The translations under genes were made by a program, and so were the position numbers. From an uncultured Eubacteriales bacterium (GTDB lineage: Bacteria; Bacillota; Clostridia; Christensenellales; Pumilibacteraceae): a DNA stretch of 59,967 nt. This document shows positions 18,629-27,151 of this stretch, in pieces (the stretch's first letter is position 1; each line of letters starts with the position of its first letter). Location: the NCBI GenBank assembly GCA_900543755.1, contig UQSP01000007.1, positions 1-59,967 of the forward strand, written 5' to 3'. A model generated the notes under the pieces. The model saw nothing but the letters and a program-made list of their open reading frames with translations, was not told the DNA's origin and did not search any database.

Positions 18629-20394
18629 CTCAGTCAAGGGTAAAAAACAGCGCGAAGAATACTTTTTTCGCCGCGCTCAATATGCTTGTTCAGTTGATTC
18701 TGAAGTTTGCCGTGCGCATTGTGTTCGTGCGGTTTTTAAGCGTGGAGTACCTTGGGCTGAACACGCTTTTTTCCAACATACTGCAGGTTTTGTCGCTGGC
18801 GGAGCTGGGCGTGGGCAGCGCGATAGTGTACAGTATGTACAAGCCTGTTGCGGACGGCGACACGGAAAAGATAAAGTCGCTTATCGGCATTTATAAAAAG
18901 TTTTATTGGATAATAGGCGGGGTAATTACCGTCGTCGGGCTTGCCATAATTCCGCTTTTGCCCTATCTTATGAGCGGAGGCACGACGCTTGAGGTTAATC
19001 TTAACCTTGTGTATGTTATTTATCTGTTCAACACGTCGGTAGGCTACTTTTTCGCGCATCGCAGAGCATTGATATTTGCCAACCAGCGCAACGATATCGA
19101 AACCAAAGTTTCGTCGGTGTGCCTTATCGCGCTTAACGCCGTACAGCTTGTAATTCTTGCGATAACTAAAAATTATTTATTGTACATCGTAATTCTGCCG
19201 ATATTTACGCTTATTGAGTCGGTCGCGATAATGTTAATTTCGCACAGACTGTATCCCGAGATACGCGGCAAAGCGCAAAAGCTTTCTGAGGGCGACAAAA
19301 AAGACCTTGTAAAGAATACTGCGGCGATGGTGGGGCACAAGCTGGGCGGAGTGGCTGTAAACAGCACGGACAATATTTTTATTTCCGCGTTTTTAGGACT
19401 TACGGTACTTGGCCTGTACTCGAATTATGCCTATATTACGACGCTTATGACCAGCGTTCTTACGCTGATAATTACGGCGACAAGGGCTAGTATCGGCAAT
19501 CTTATCGCCGCGGGCAACAAGCAGCGCGCATACGAAGTGTTTTGCGACCTCAGTTATTTTCTGTTCGCGTTTCTGATTTTCTGTTTTTCGTGCTACACCG
19601 CTTTAGCTCAGGATTTCGTAAGCATATTCTTCGGGGAAGAGCTTGTCCTGCCTTTTGTGACCATGCTGCTTATAGGCATCAATTTCTATATAATGCAGTC
19701 GCGCGCCATAATCGGAGCGTTCAGGGAAACGACCGGACTTTTCTGGAAGGACAGATACAAGCCGTTTTTCGAAGTGGCAATCAACATCGGTCTGGATTTT
19801 GCGCTTGTCATCGCGATAGGACTTCCCGGCATCGTGATTGCAACCATAGTAAGCAACATCGTTTGCAATCTTACCGTAGAGCCTTATATAGTCTTTAAAT
19901 ATTATTTCGGTAAAAGCGTCAAAAAATATTATCTCGTATACGTGCTGCTGGCAATTGCCGCCGCCGCCGTATGCGCCGCAACTTTTGCCGTAGGTTACCT
20001 TATACCCGCGGACGGAGTGCTTATGCTGATTGTAAAGGCGGTGGTATGCGCCGCTGTTTCCGGCGTGCTGATTCTCGTTTGCTCGCTGCCCTTTAAGCAG
20101 TTCAGAAACTGGCTTAACATTCTTAAAGGATTTTTGCGTAAAAGCGAAAAGTCCGCTGCCTCGAGCAATTCCGATACGGAAAAAGACGGAGAATCCGCGT
20201 CTTACGACAAAACGGAGTCAGCCGTAATCGCGCAAACCGAAACGAATACCTCCGGTTTGTCCGCCGCCCGAAAAGAGGTTTTGTCGGATATTTCTTCAGC
20301 GGATGATAGGGCAAAAACCGATTGCGACTTTTTCGAGAAAGACAACAAGCCGGACATAAAAAAACCTTCGGATAACAACAGAAAAGATAAATAA
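18625..20394 (+). CDS. Wzx-type polysaccharide flippase with long hydrophilic tail
   Basis: Moves the completed lipid-linked repeat unit across the membrane. About 14 hydrophobic segments fill residues 10-500, with the family opening SRVKNSAKNTFFAALNMLVQ and the conserved FVRFLSVEYLGLNTLFSNIL (about 33-52). Residues about 505-589 are a soluble tail rich in S, D, E, K and T with no recognisable domain; usual Wzx proteins end near 480-500. Last gene of the operon. Confidence 0.9.
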   Translation: MTQSRVKNSAKNTFFAALNMLVQLILKFAVRIVFVRFLSVEYLGLNTLFSNILQVLSLAELGVGSAIVYSMYKPVADGDTEKIKSLIGIYKKFYWIIGGVITVVGLAIIPLLPYLMSGGTTLEVNLNLVYVIYLFNTSVGYFFAHRRALIFANQRNDIETKVSSVCLIALNAVQLVILAITKNYLLYIVILPIFTLIESVAIMLISHRLYPEIRGKAQKLSEGDKKDLVKNTAAMVGHKLGGVAVNSTDNIFISAFLGLTVLGLYSNYAYITTLMTSVLTLIITATRASIGNLIAAGNKQRAYEVFCDLSYFLFAFLIFCFSCYTALAQDFVSIFFGEELVLPFVTMLLIGINFYIMQSRAIIGAFRETTGLFWKDRYKPFFEVAINIGLDFALVIAIGLPGIVIATIVSNIVCNLTVEPYIVFKYYFGKSVKKYYLVYVLLAIAAAAVCAATFAVGYLIPADGVLMLIVKAVVCAAVSGVLILVCSLPFKQFRNWLNILKGFLRKSEKSAASSNSDTEKDGESASYDKTESAVIAQTETNTSGLSAARKEVLSDISSADDRAKTDCDFFEKDNKPDIKKPSDNNRKDK

Positions 20395-20976
20395 GTTATT
20401 TACAAAATTTTAATCAGAATAACCTTTAATCGGGCGTTGCGGAATAATTTTACCGCGCGCCTGTTTTTTAATGTTAAGCTTGTTGAATATTTTGTAAATA
20501 AAGGAGAAAATAACGCTGTCTTACATGGGTCATAGTAATATGTACCGCAAAAGACGGTAAACGGAATGATTATAATGTTTGACGCCCTTCAGTTTATAAA
20601 AAATTTTTAATACCTGTTGATTAAAAGCCTTATAAGCGATTTATTGAGCTGATTTAAATTATTATGCCGCAAAAGACTTTTGCTTTAAAGACGAAAAGGG
20701 GAATTACGCCGAAGTAACTTTTTTAAAAAAAGGCGGCGAGATAATATGTACATTGGTAAGAACTTTCAAAAAACGTTTTTATAAAGCAATCGGAGCTTAC
20801 TTTGGTTAGCCCCTGCCCAAAAAAAATAAAACCGAATCATCGGAAAAACAGAAAAGAATCTTGCTTCCGCTTATAAAGAAGCAGGATTTTTTATTTTGCG
20901 TTAACTTATCAACGATGTTTTAAACGCAGCCAAACGTTTGCGCATTTTTAACGGCAGTGGTATAATAATTTACGTT
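20395..20976. other. Gene-free interval, possible gene remnant, terminator
   Basis: 582 bases between the flippase and the MATE gene. A hairpin CTTGCTTC...GAAGCAGG followed by ATTTTTT (about 20861-20893) can end transcription. An open stretch at about 20650-20805 reads like decayed protein (KDEKGNYAEVTFLKKGGEI) but lacks a start; it may be a dead gene. Nothing else is supported. Confidence 0.45.
20938..20966 (+). promoter_or_regulatory. Promoter of MATE gene
   Basis: TTGCGC (20938-20943), 17 bases, TATAAT (20961-20966). The expected transcription start (about 20973) lies only a few bases before the ATG at 20977, suggesting a very short or leaderless mRNA. Confidence 0.6.
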
Positions 20977-22584
20977 ATGACAACCAAGGATATGAGCAAA
21001 GGGAACACGTTAAAGGTTCTTATAATGTTTACGTTGCCGATGATTCTGTCGGTCAGTTTTCAGCAGCTTTACAATCTGGCGGACAGCGTTATCGCGGGTC
21101 AGATGCTGGGTAAAGCCGCCCTTGCCGCAGTAAGCGCGTCTTATCCCGTTACCATGATTTTTATGGCGGTGGGCACGGGATTAAGCGTAGGCTGCTCCGT
21201 TGTGACAAGCCGAATTTACGGCGAAAAAGACTATCTTAAGCTTAAGACTGCCGTTTCCACCGCCTTTATTTCGTTTGCGGCCATAGCGATAATATGTTCG
21301 GTCGCGGGGTGGTTTCTCGCCGAACCTGTTTTAAGGCTCTTATCCACGCCCGAAGAAATCATGAAGGATTCTACTCAGTACCTCGCCGTTTACGTTTTGG
21401 GACTCGTGTTCGTGTTTTTGTATAATTCCTGCAGCGCGACTTTCCAGGCGCTGGGTAATTCCAATATTCCGCTGTTTTTCCTTATTTTTTCCACGATTTT
21501 CAACATAGCCCTGGATATTATCTTTCTGTATTACTTCAAAATGGGAGTGTGGGGACTTTCGGTTGCGACGGTAATAGCCCAAGGGCTTGCCTGCGTGCTT
21601 TCCGTAATAGTGCTGGCATACATTCTCACAAATCTTAAGACGGATAAAGATGCTTCACAAGAACAAAACGGCGCGGAAAAAGATTGCGGTTCCGAAGCGC
21701 AACACAACGGGGGAAAATCATTTAAAAGTAAAGTTTCCTTAACGGCTCGCTCGCTTATTTCGTACTTTTTCGCGCGCAAGCCTTACGCCCGATTCAAAAC
21801 GTCGGTTTTCAAAGAGATCATGATAATAGGCGTACCCAGCGTTGTGCAGACCTCCACCGTGTCCATAGGACAGCTTTTTGTCCAGAACCTCGTCAACACT
21901 TACGGCACCGACGTGGTTGCGGGTTACGGCGCGGCGATAAAAATTCAGACTTTCTGCATACAGCTGCTTGTAACAGTGGGAAACGCCCTTTCCATATTCG
22001 TTTCGCAGAATATCGGCGCCGCCAAGCCCGAGCGCATCAAAAAAGGCGTTTTTGCCGGGCTTGGAATGATTTGCGTGCTGACCGTCGTAATCGTGCCGCT
22101 TATCATGATATTTGCCTCGCCGCTGCTGTCTGTTTTCACGGACGGCGATTCGGGGGCGGCAGTCATCGAAATCGGCAGAAGCATGATTATGCTTGTCACG
22201 CCTTTCTATTTATTCGCCATGGTAAAATTCATCACCGACGCCGTGCTTAAAGGTTCGGGAGCCATGTTGGGCTTTATATCTGCCACCATGGCGGACCTCA
22301 TTCTCAGGGTGGGGTTTGCATACGTATTCTCTTATCTCATGAACTCTTACGTCGGAATATGGTGGAGCTGGCCTTTGGGTTGGGTTGTGGGCGCCGTTGT
22401 TTCCGTGCTGTTCTACTTCTTCGGGCACTGGAAAAAGCGCGCTTTCGGCGTCAAAGCCTCCGTGTCGGACTTTGCAAGCTCGACGGCGGCCGCTTGCGAG
22501 AGTACAGAAATTAATGAAAATTTCGTTTCGTCGAATAATGATGGCGCAAATAAATCGGATAAAGAAAACATCGCTGAAAAGTAA
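20977..22584 (+). CDS. MATE family efflux transporter
   Basis: Na+- or H+-coupled multidrug/metabolite exporter. The start MTTKDMSKGNTLKVLIMFTL and FQQLYNLADSVIAGQMLG are the standard opening of clostridial MATE proteins, followed by about 12 membrane segments. Two features are unusual: a charged loop of some 60 residues between the halves (rich in D, E, Q, N and K), and a 45-residue polar C-terminal tail. An upstream in-frame TTG at 20938 is inside the -35 box, so I set the start at ATG 20977. No clear ribosome site precedes it. Substrate unknown. Confidence 0.9.
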   Translation: MTTKDMSKGNTLKVLIMFTLPMILSVSFQQLYNLADSVIAGQMLGKAALAAVSASYPVTMIFMAVGTGLSVGCSVVTSRIYGEKDYLKLKTAVSTAFISFAAIAIICSVAGWFLAEPVLRLLSTPEEIMKDSTQYLAVYVLGLVFVFLYNSCSATFQALGNSNIPLFFLIFSTIFNIALDIIFLYYFKMGVWGLSVATVIAQGLACVLSVIVLAYILTNLKTDKDASQEQNGAEKDCGSEAQHNGGKSFKSKVSLTARSLISYFFARKPYARFKTSVFKEIMIIGVPSVVQTSTVSIGQLFVQNLVNTYGTDVVAGYGAAIKIQTFCIQLLVTVGNALSIFVSQNIGAAKPERIKKGVFAGLGMICVLTVVIVPLIMIFASPLLSVFTDGDSGAAVIEIGRSMIMLVTPFYLFAMVKFITDAVLKGSGAMLGFISATMADLILRVGFAYVFSYLMNSYVGIWWSWPLGWVVGAVVSVLFYFFGHWKKRAFGVKASVSDFASSTAAACESTEINENFVSSNNDGANKSDKENIAEK

Positions 22585-22946
22585 TGTCTTTACCGTAAAG
22601 TAAGCGTTATAAAACGAAAGCGTGAAATGTATATTTTCCTCGGTTTTATCCTGATTCTGCCCATTGGCTTTTTTGTTCCGGACGCTTCAAAAATTTCTTT
22701 AAAATAAAAAAGGTTTAACAATGCCGTTACATAAAAAGTATTTCAGCGGCAAAAATAAAAAACGGTTTAAAACGAAAAACCGCGGCAGGGCGTTTAAAGG
22801 TCCTTCCGCGGTTTCCGTATAAGGAAAGGATTGAGGTTTGAAAAGCAACTTTTTGGTTTTAAGTTCGCATAGCTTAATTAAAGCCGCAAAAAGCACAAGC
22901 GCTTTACCGTGACTTGCGGTTTTTATTTACGCCGCTTTTTTATTGT
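22585..22946. other. Gene-free interval with palindromic hairpin
   Basis: 362 bases between the converging MATE and feo operons. It holds a 9-base inverted repeat AAACCGCGG (22777-22785) / CCGCGGTTT (22806-22814) without a strong T run on either side, probably a shared transcription end. No other feature seen. Confidence 0.5.
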
Positions 22947-23126
22947 TCAGCGGTCTTGGCGTTTTTTATCGTCGCAGGTTTTAAACCCGTCGCAGCCTTT
23001 GCATTTTCTGCAGTCGCCGCAGCAGCTTCCCTTGCCGCTTTTAAATCTTTTTATGTTGTAGATTACGGTAAAAGCCACAAGTCCCACAGCGAGAATAGCC
23101 GCCGTAATACCGATAAAAATTTCCAT
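22947..23126 (-). CDS. FeoB-associated Cys-rich membrane protein
   Basis: A 59-residue gene with an excellent ribosome site (GGAGGT, 6 bases before ATG), 194 bases after feoB. The product begins with one membrane helix (MEIFIGITAAILAVGLVAFT) and ends in a short cytosolic cluster of six Cys (motifs SCCGDCRKCKGCDG and KTCDD). This is the layout of the FeoB-associated Cys-rich proteins (PF12669), found next to feoB in Firmicutes and thought to assist ferrous iron handling. Being so small it is easily missed in annotation. The role is inferred from context and Cys pattern. Confidence 0.88.
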   Translation of the reverse strand: MEIFIGITAAILAVGLVAFTVIYNIKRFKSGKGSCCGDCRKCKGCDGFKTCDDKKRQDR

Positions 23127-23160
23127 AAGCGTACCTCCGAAGTAAGTTTTCGGATTTTCA

Positions 23161-23210
23161 GCGGACGCAAGGGGGAGGAGAACAACCGAAAAGTCCCCGT
23201 GTGCGTCCGC
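23161..23210 (-). promoter_or_regulatory. Intercistronic hairpin after feoB
   Basis: Nine-base arms GCGGACGCA (23161-23169) and TGCGTCCGC (23202-23210), with an inner GGGGA/TCCCC pairing. The hairpin lies between feoB and the small Cys-rich gene. It has no T run, so it looks like a processing or stability element rather than a full terminator. Confidence 0.5.
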
Positions 23211-23320
23211 AGAATTCCGTATTTCATCTCGTCGGACAGCCGTAATTTGTTTTTTATACGCCGCCCGTGCAGGATAAATTCATAATTTTATTTGCCATAA
23301 TCAAACACGGCTGTGCTTTT

Positions 23321-25558
23321 TTAATTGCTGTTTTCGTTTTTCGCCGCGGAAGAAGCTTTTTTGCGTTTTATGATTGCTTTGGCCGCAAAGAACGCAACGG
23401 CAGCCGCAACAAGGCATAAAAACGTTATTCCCGCCGCCGCGTACCGTAAGCACACAAACAGCAGTGCGCTTACGACGTATGCCGTCGCCATCCAGTAACC
23501 TATCGCAAACCACAGTTTCTTTTTTGAACCGAATTCGCCGCTTGCCGCCGCTACCGCCGCCATACAGGGGACGGAGAGGAGGTTAAACGCCATAAAGGCT
23601 ACCGCCGCCGGCCAGCCGCCCGCCATGGAGGCTACAAGCGTGCCGAAAGCGGTGGAGGCAAGCTCACCCGTTTCGATATCGAGCGCGTCGTCCACTCCCG
23701 CAAAGGTGCCGAGAGTTGCAACCACCATTTCTTTTGCGATAAGTCCCGAAAACGCCGCGACGACGAACATCCAGCCGTTTTCGCCCATGCCGAAGCCGAG
23801 AGGCACAAACAGCCAGGAAAAGACTTTTGCGATTTTTCCAAGAATACTGTCGCCCTGACTTACAAGTCCGTTCCAGAAATCGAAGTCGAAATTGGTCAGG
23901 AACCATATCACCACGATGGAACCCGCTATAATCGTCGCCGCACGGAAAATATAGTGTTTCAGCTTTTCCCACAGGTGCAGCATGGTGTGTTTAAATGAAG
24001 GAATATGATAAGCGGGAAGTTCCATTATAAAGGGCGCGGTTTCGCCTTTTAAGGCGGTTTTTTTCAAAAGTATCGCGCTTAAAACGGCAACCGCAATGCC
24101 CAGAAAGTACATTGAAAAGACAATAAGGTCGCCGTGCGCCCCGCCGAACAGCACTGCCGCAAACGCACCCCATATCGGCAGTTTCGCACCGCAGGAGAAG
24201 AAGGGCGCAAGCAGTACCGCCATGCGGCGTTCCTTTTCGTTTTCCAGCGTGCGCGTAGCCATTATTCCCGGAACCGCGCATCCGAAGCACATTAAAAGGG
24301 GCATAAATGCCTTGCCCGAAAGCCCGAATTTTCTGAAAGCCCGGTCCATGATAAACGCCACGCGCGCCATGTACCCCGTGTCTTCCAGCACGGAAAGGAA
24401 CAAAAACAGCAGTAAAATCTGAGGTATAAAGCTAAGTACCGAAAACAGTCCGCCGCACAGTCCGTCCACGACCAGCCCCGTATACCAGGTTCCCTCAGGC
24501 ATTGCGCCCGATATAAGCTCCGTAAGCGTGTCGGTGCCTAAGCCCACAAGACTTTGAAGGATAACTCCGGGCGAATTTATAGCGCCGTTGCCGAATATGT
24601 CGTTGAAAGCCGTGGGGTTTGCCGTTTCGGGAATCGCGCCCATTGCCCCCAGATACAGTAAATCTTCGCCGAAAGTCAGGTGGAATACCGCAAACATAAT
24701 CACAAGAAATATGGGTATGCCGAAAATTCTGTGTGTAAGTACCCTGTCGGCTTTGTCGGATTTCGTAAGCGTGTGCGCCGACTTTTTTCTGCCCGAAAGC
24801 ACGCTGCCCATAAATCCGCCTATGTATTTGTAACGGATATCCGCCACCATGCCTTCGAAGTCGCCGTCAAACTCGTTGGTGACTTTTTCTTTAAGCGGCG
24901 CGATTTTTTCCGCAACTAAGGGATATTGCTTCGCTTCCTCTTCGTCGCCTTCGACCGCTTTGACCGCGCGGAAGCAGATTTCGTTTGCTTTTGTTTGAGA
25001 ATACTCCGACTTCGCCGCGTCGAAAATATCCTTAAGGTAACTGTTTTCAAGCGGGGAGTAAGGCGTTCTTTTTTTGCCCGCCGCAAGCCGAGCCGCGCTC
25101 ATCAGCTCTTTTATTCCCGTTTTTTTAAGGGCGCTTATGGGTAATACCGTTACCCCCAGGTTTCGGGAAAGCGTTTCAATGTCTATCGAAAGCCCTTGTT
25201 TTTCCGCCGCGTCCGTCATGTTAAGCGCTACAACGACGGGAGTTTCGGTTTCAAGAAGCTGAGTGGTAAGATAAAGATTCCTCTCAAGATTGGTGGAGTC
25301 CACCACGTTTATTATCGCGTCGGGCGCGTCGAAAAGCAATACGTTTCTCGAAACCGTTTCTTCGGGAGAGTAGGGCGAAAGCGAATATATGCCCGGAAGG
25401 TCCACAACCGTGATTTTTTCGCCGCCCGATTTATAGGTCCCTTCGCGCTTTTCCACCGTTACGCCCGGGTAGTTGCCCACGTGCGCCGTGGAAGAAGTCA
25501 GTAAATTGAACAGCGTGGTTTTTCCGCTGTTGGGATTGCCTGCAAGTGCTATTTTCAT
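23321..25558 (-). CDS. feoB: Ferrous iron transporter FeoB
   Basis: Main Fe2+ uptake permease of anaerobes. The 745 residues comprise an N-terminal G domain (G1 GNPNSGKTT at residues 7-15, G3 DLPGIYSLSPYSPEE, G4 NMTD), a helical GDI-like spacer (about 170-265), then two Gate domains (the first with FIMDRAFRKFGLSGKAFMPL and GFGCAVPGIMATRT-like segment), with a short Lys-rich tail. All guanine-nucleotide motifs are intact. Its ATG overlaps the stop of the preceding feoA by four bases. Confidence 0.97.
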   Translation of the reverse strand: MKIALAGNPNSGKTTLFNLLTSSTAHVGNYPGVTVEKREGTYKSGGEKITVVDLPGIYSLSPYSPEETVSRNVLLFDAPDAIINVVDSTNLERNLYLTTQLLETETPVVVALNMTDAAEKQGLSIDIETLSRNLGVTVLPISALKKTGIKELMSAARLAAGKKRTPYSPLENSYLKDIFDAAKSEYSQTKANEICFRAVKAVEGDEEEAKQYPLVAEKIAPLKEKVTNEFDGDFEGMVADIRYKYIGGFMGSVLSGRKKSAHTLTKSDKADRVLTHRIFGIPIFLVIMFAVFHLTFGEDLLYLGAMGAIPETANPTAFNDIFGNGAINSPGVILQSLVGLGTDTLTELISGAMPEGTWYTGLVVDGLCGGLFSVLSFIPQILLLFLFLSVLEDTGYMARVAFIMDRAFRKFGLSGKAFMPLLMCFGCAVPGIMATRTLENEKERRMAVLLAPFFSCGAKLPIWGAFAAVLFGGAHGDLIVFSMYFLGIAVAVLSAILLKKTALKGETAPFIMELPAYHIPSFKHTMLHLWEKLKHYIFRAATIIAGSIVVIWFLTNFDFDFWNGLVSQGDSILGKIAKVFSWLFVPLGFGMGENGWMFVVAAFSGLIAKEMVVATLGTFAGVDDALDIETGELASTAFGTLVASMAGGWPAAVAFMAFNLLSVPCMAAVAAASGEFGSKKKLWFAIGYWMATAYVVSALLFVCLRYAAAGITFLCLVAAAVAFFAAKAIIKRKKASSAAKNENSN

Positions 25559-25788
25559 GCTTTTTCCTCCGTTATTACAAAAGCCGCTTCGGCTTTGCGC
25601 AAAGTAAGCTCGTATCCGCGCAAGGTGATTTCCATCGGGTCGCCCAGCGGAGCCGTTTTACGCATGGTAATTTCCGCCCCCGGCGTGATTCCCATATCAA
25701 GAAGCCGCCGCCTTATCGCCCCGGTTGCCGTCAGTTTTTTCACCCGACCGCTTTCGCCTTTAATGAATTTGTCCAAAGTTTTGTCCAT
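25555..25788 (-). CDS. feoA: FeoA family protein, second copy
   Basis: 77-residue SH3-like cytosolic partner of FeoB. It contains ATGAIRRRLLDMGITPGAEI and the C-terminal LRGYELTLRKAEAAFV, the standard FeoA core. I chose the ATG at 25788 rather than an upstream TTG, because GGAG lies at the right distance. It is 4 bases downstream of the first feoA and overlaps feoB, so all three are translated together. Confidence 0.92.
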   Translation of the reverse strand: MDKTLDKFIKGESGRVKKLTATGAIRRRLLDMGITPGAEITMRKTAPLGDPMEITLRGYELTLRKAEAAFVITEEKA

Positions 25789-25792
25789 TTTT

Positions 25793-26011
25793 TTACTCCT
25801 CGTCCACAATGATTTTCATTGCAAGCGCGCGGTTAATCGCAAGCCTGCTCTCTTTCATTTTCACAATGCAGTCGCCGCCCGACGACGATAACAGCGTAAG
25901 CACGCCTCCTACCGTAAACCCGAGATTGCTTAAATGCCGTCCCGTTTTTTCGTCCGCATTTATCCTTACGATTTTCAGCTCCCGTTCGTAGGGCGCAAAC
26001 GTCAAAGCCAT
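25793..26011 (-). CDS. feoA: FeoA family protein, first copy
   Basis: 72 residues with the FeoA pattern GRHLSNLGFTVGGVLTLL and SRLAINRALAMKIIV. It differs strongly from the second copy, so this is an old duplication, as in many Clostridia that carry feoA-feoA-feoB. First gene of the operon; ATG preceded by GGAGGG on the minus strand. Confidence 0.92.
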   Translation of the reverse strand: MALTFAPYERELKIVRINADEKTGRHLSNLGFTVGGVLTLLSSSGGDCIVKMKESRLAINRALAMKIIVDEE

Positions 26012-26048
26012 AATTTTTTTATGCCCTCCTTTTTTCGCTTTTTAAGCC

Positions 26049-26125
26049 AAAAGTTAATTGCAGTTAACATTTTATACTAATTGTATGCGCCTGTCAAGTA
26101 AAAGTTAACTTAAATTAACATTTTT
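26049..26125 (-). promoter_or_regulatory. feo promoter with two DtxR-type operators
   Basis: Two 25-bp sites of the same design, 26049-26073 and 26101-26125, share the frame AAAAGTTAA-TT--A-TTAACATTTT with inverted GTTAA/TTAAC half sites. Between and across them is a minus-strand promoter: TTGACA (26092-26097 as TGTCAA) with TAAAAT 17 bases on. One site overlaps the -10 and the other sits just upstream of the -35. This fits iron-dependent repression by the regulator encoded divergently at 26407. Confidence 0.75.
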
Positions 26126-26273
26126 TATATTTATTTCGTTCAGCGTGAAAAAAGCGGAAGCCGCAGGGAAGATAGCGGTTGTGCGCTTGATTGGGTGTGC
26201 CGATTGACCCGAGGAGGATTTTTCATCGATGTATTTACATTGCGGCAGTATGAATTGCGCCGATGATATTAGG

Positions 26274-26302
26274 TTGCGTCCGGGCGAAATTTATGTTATA
26301 AT
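26274..26302 (+). promoter_or_regulatory. Promoter of DtxR-family gene
   Basis: TTGCGT (26274-26279), 17 bases, TATAAT (26297-26302), facing right, about 100 bases before the regulator ATG. Confidence 0.6.
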
Positions 26303-26406
26303 CAAAAAAAAAGCGCGGGTTGAAGCCTAACGTGGAAGCACCGGGTTTAAAATCAGCCGGAAAAACGCGGGCCAGGAAAACGCGGAAGCAAATAAAGGAG
26401 CGATTA

Positions 26407-26778
26407 ATGGAAAAGATGACCATGTCGACCGAAGATTATCTGGAAACCATTTACGTGCTTGGGCGCGACGGGTTGGTAAAGTCCACGGACGTTGCCGCCG
26501 TTTTAAGCGTTTCGCGTCCCGCAGTCAATAAGGCCATGGGGGAGCTTGTCGCAAAAGGATTGGTGGACAAACATTCATACGGGAAAATAAGACTTACAAA
26601 CGAAGGTTTTGTCGCTGCGGAAAAAGTTTACGCGCGTCACAGGCTTTTGCATGATTTTCTGGTTTCCATCGGCGTTTCGGAGCAAACCGCCGCCGTCGAC
26701 TGCTGTAAAATCGAGCATTTTATTTCCGAGGAAACGGTGGAAAAACTGTCGCGTTTCATGGAAAAAGCAAATCGATAA
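26407..26778 (+). CDS. DtxR/MntR/IdeR-family metal-dependent repressor
   Basis: 123-residue regulator. An N-terminal winged HTH starts MSTEDYLETIYVLGRDG, has recognition helix VSRPAVNKAMGELVAKGLV and a wing KIRLTNEGF. The C-terminal helical dimerisation/metal domain has AEKVYARHRLLHDFL and DCCKIEHFISEE, with His, Glu and Cys residues in the metal-ligand positions of the family. There is no SH3 domain, as in MntR. I used the ATG at 26407, preceded by AAAGGAG; an upstream in-frame start has no ribosome site. Divergent from feo and its operators, so Fe2+ is the likely effector. Confidence 0.88.
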   Translation: MEKMTMSTEDYLETIYVLGRDGLVKSTDVAAVLSVSRPAVNKAMGELVAKGLVDKHSYGKIRLTNEGFVAAEKVYARHRLLHDFLVSIGVSEQTAAVDCCKIEHFISEETVEKLSRFMEKANR

Positions 26779-26859
26779 ATAAACTTTGGCGGCTTTAAGG
26801 ACTTTTATTCCGTTAGCCTTAAACAACCTGACTGCTGATTGTAAAAATATAAATAATAA

Positions 26860-26897
26860 AAAACGGACCGAGGCTTAAAGGCTTTCGGTCCGTTTTT
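26860..26897 (+). terminator. Terminator after DtxR-family gene
   Basis: AAAACGGACCGA (26860-26871) pairs with TCGGTCCGTTTT (from 26885) around a short loop and ends in T5. Strong Rho-independent hairpin. Confidence 0.85.
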
Positions 26898-27049
26898 AAC
26901 AGTGTTTTTTCAAGAGATTGCAAAACAGCTCGTGTTTAAGTGCAAAAATAAAATTCCGCATTAAAACAGGTATTCAATATTATAAGTAAAAAGTTTTTTT
27001 TATTATGCGATAAAATAGTAAAGGCGACGGTATTTTATTTTTTTAACAA

Positions 27050-27090
27050 AAAAAACCGCTTTGCCTTTAATGGGGCGAAAACGGTTTTCA
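27050..27090 (-). terminator. Terminator after trpB2
   Basis: Read on the minus strand, AAAACCG...CGGTTTTTTTT, about 60 bases beyond the trpB2 stop. Together with the terminator at 26860 it fills the 373-base interval, which holds no gene. Confidence 0.7.
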
Positions 27091-27151
27091 TTATAAATCT
27101 GATTGTTACCCGTTCACCGCGGTAAATGCGGATTTATTTGTTCGCAAAAAC

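Noticed and set aside
20650..20805. Decayed gene upstream of the MATE gene
   Set aside because: Reads somewhat like protein, but has no start, no homologue I recognise and only about 50 codons; left as a note in the interval entry.
26320..26406. N-terminal extension of the DtxR-family protein
   Set aside because: The extension is Lys/Arg-rich, lacks a ribosome site, and the ATG at 26407 has AAAGGAG at proper distance and matches the family start.
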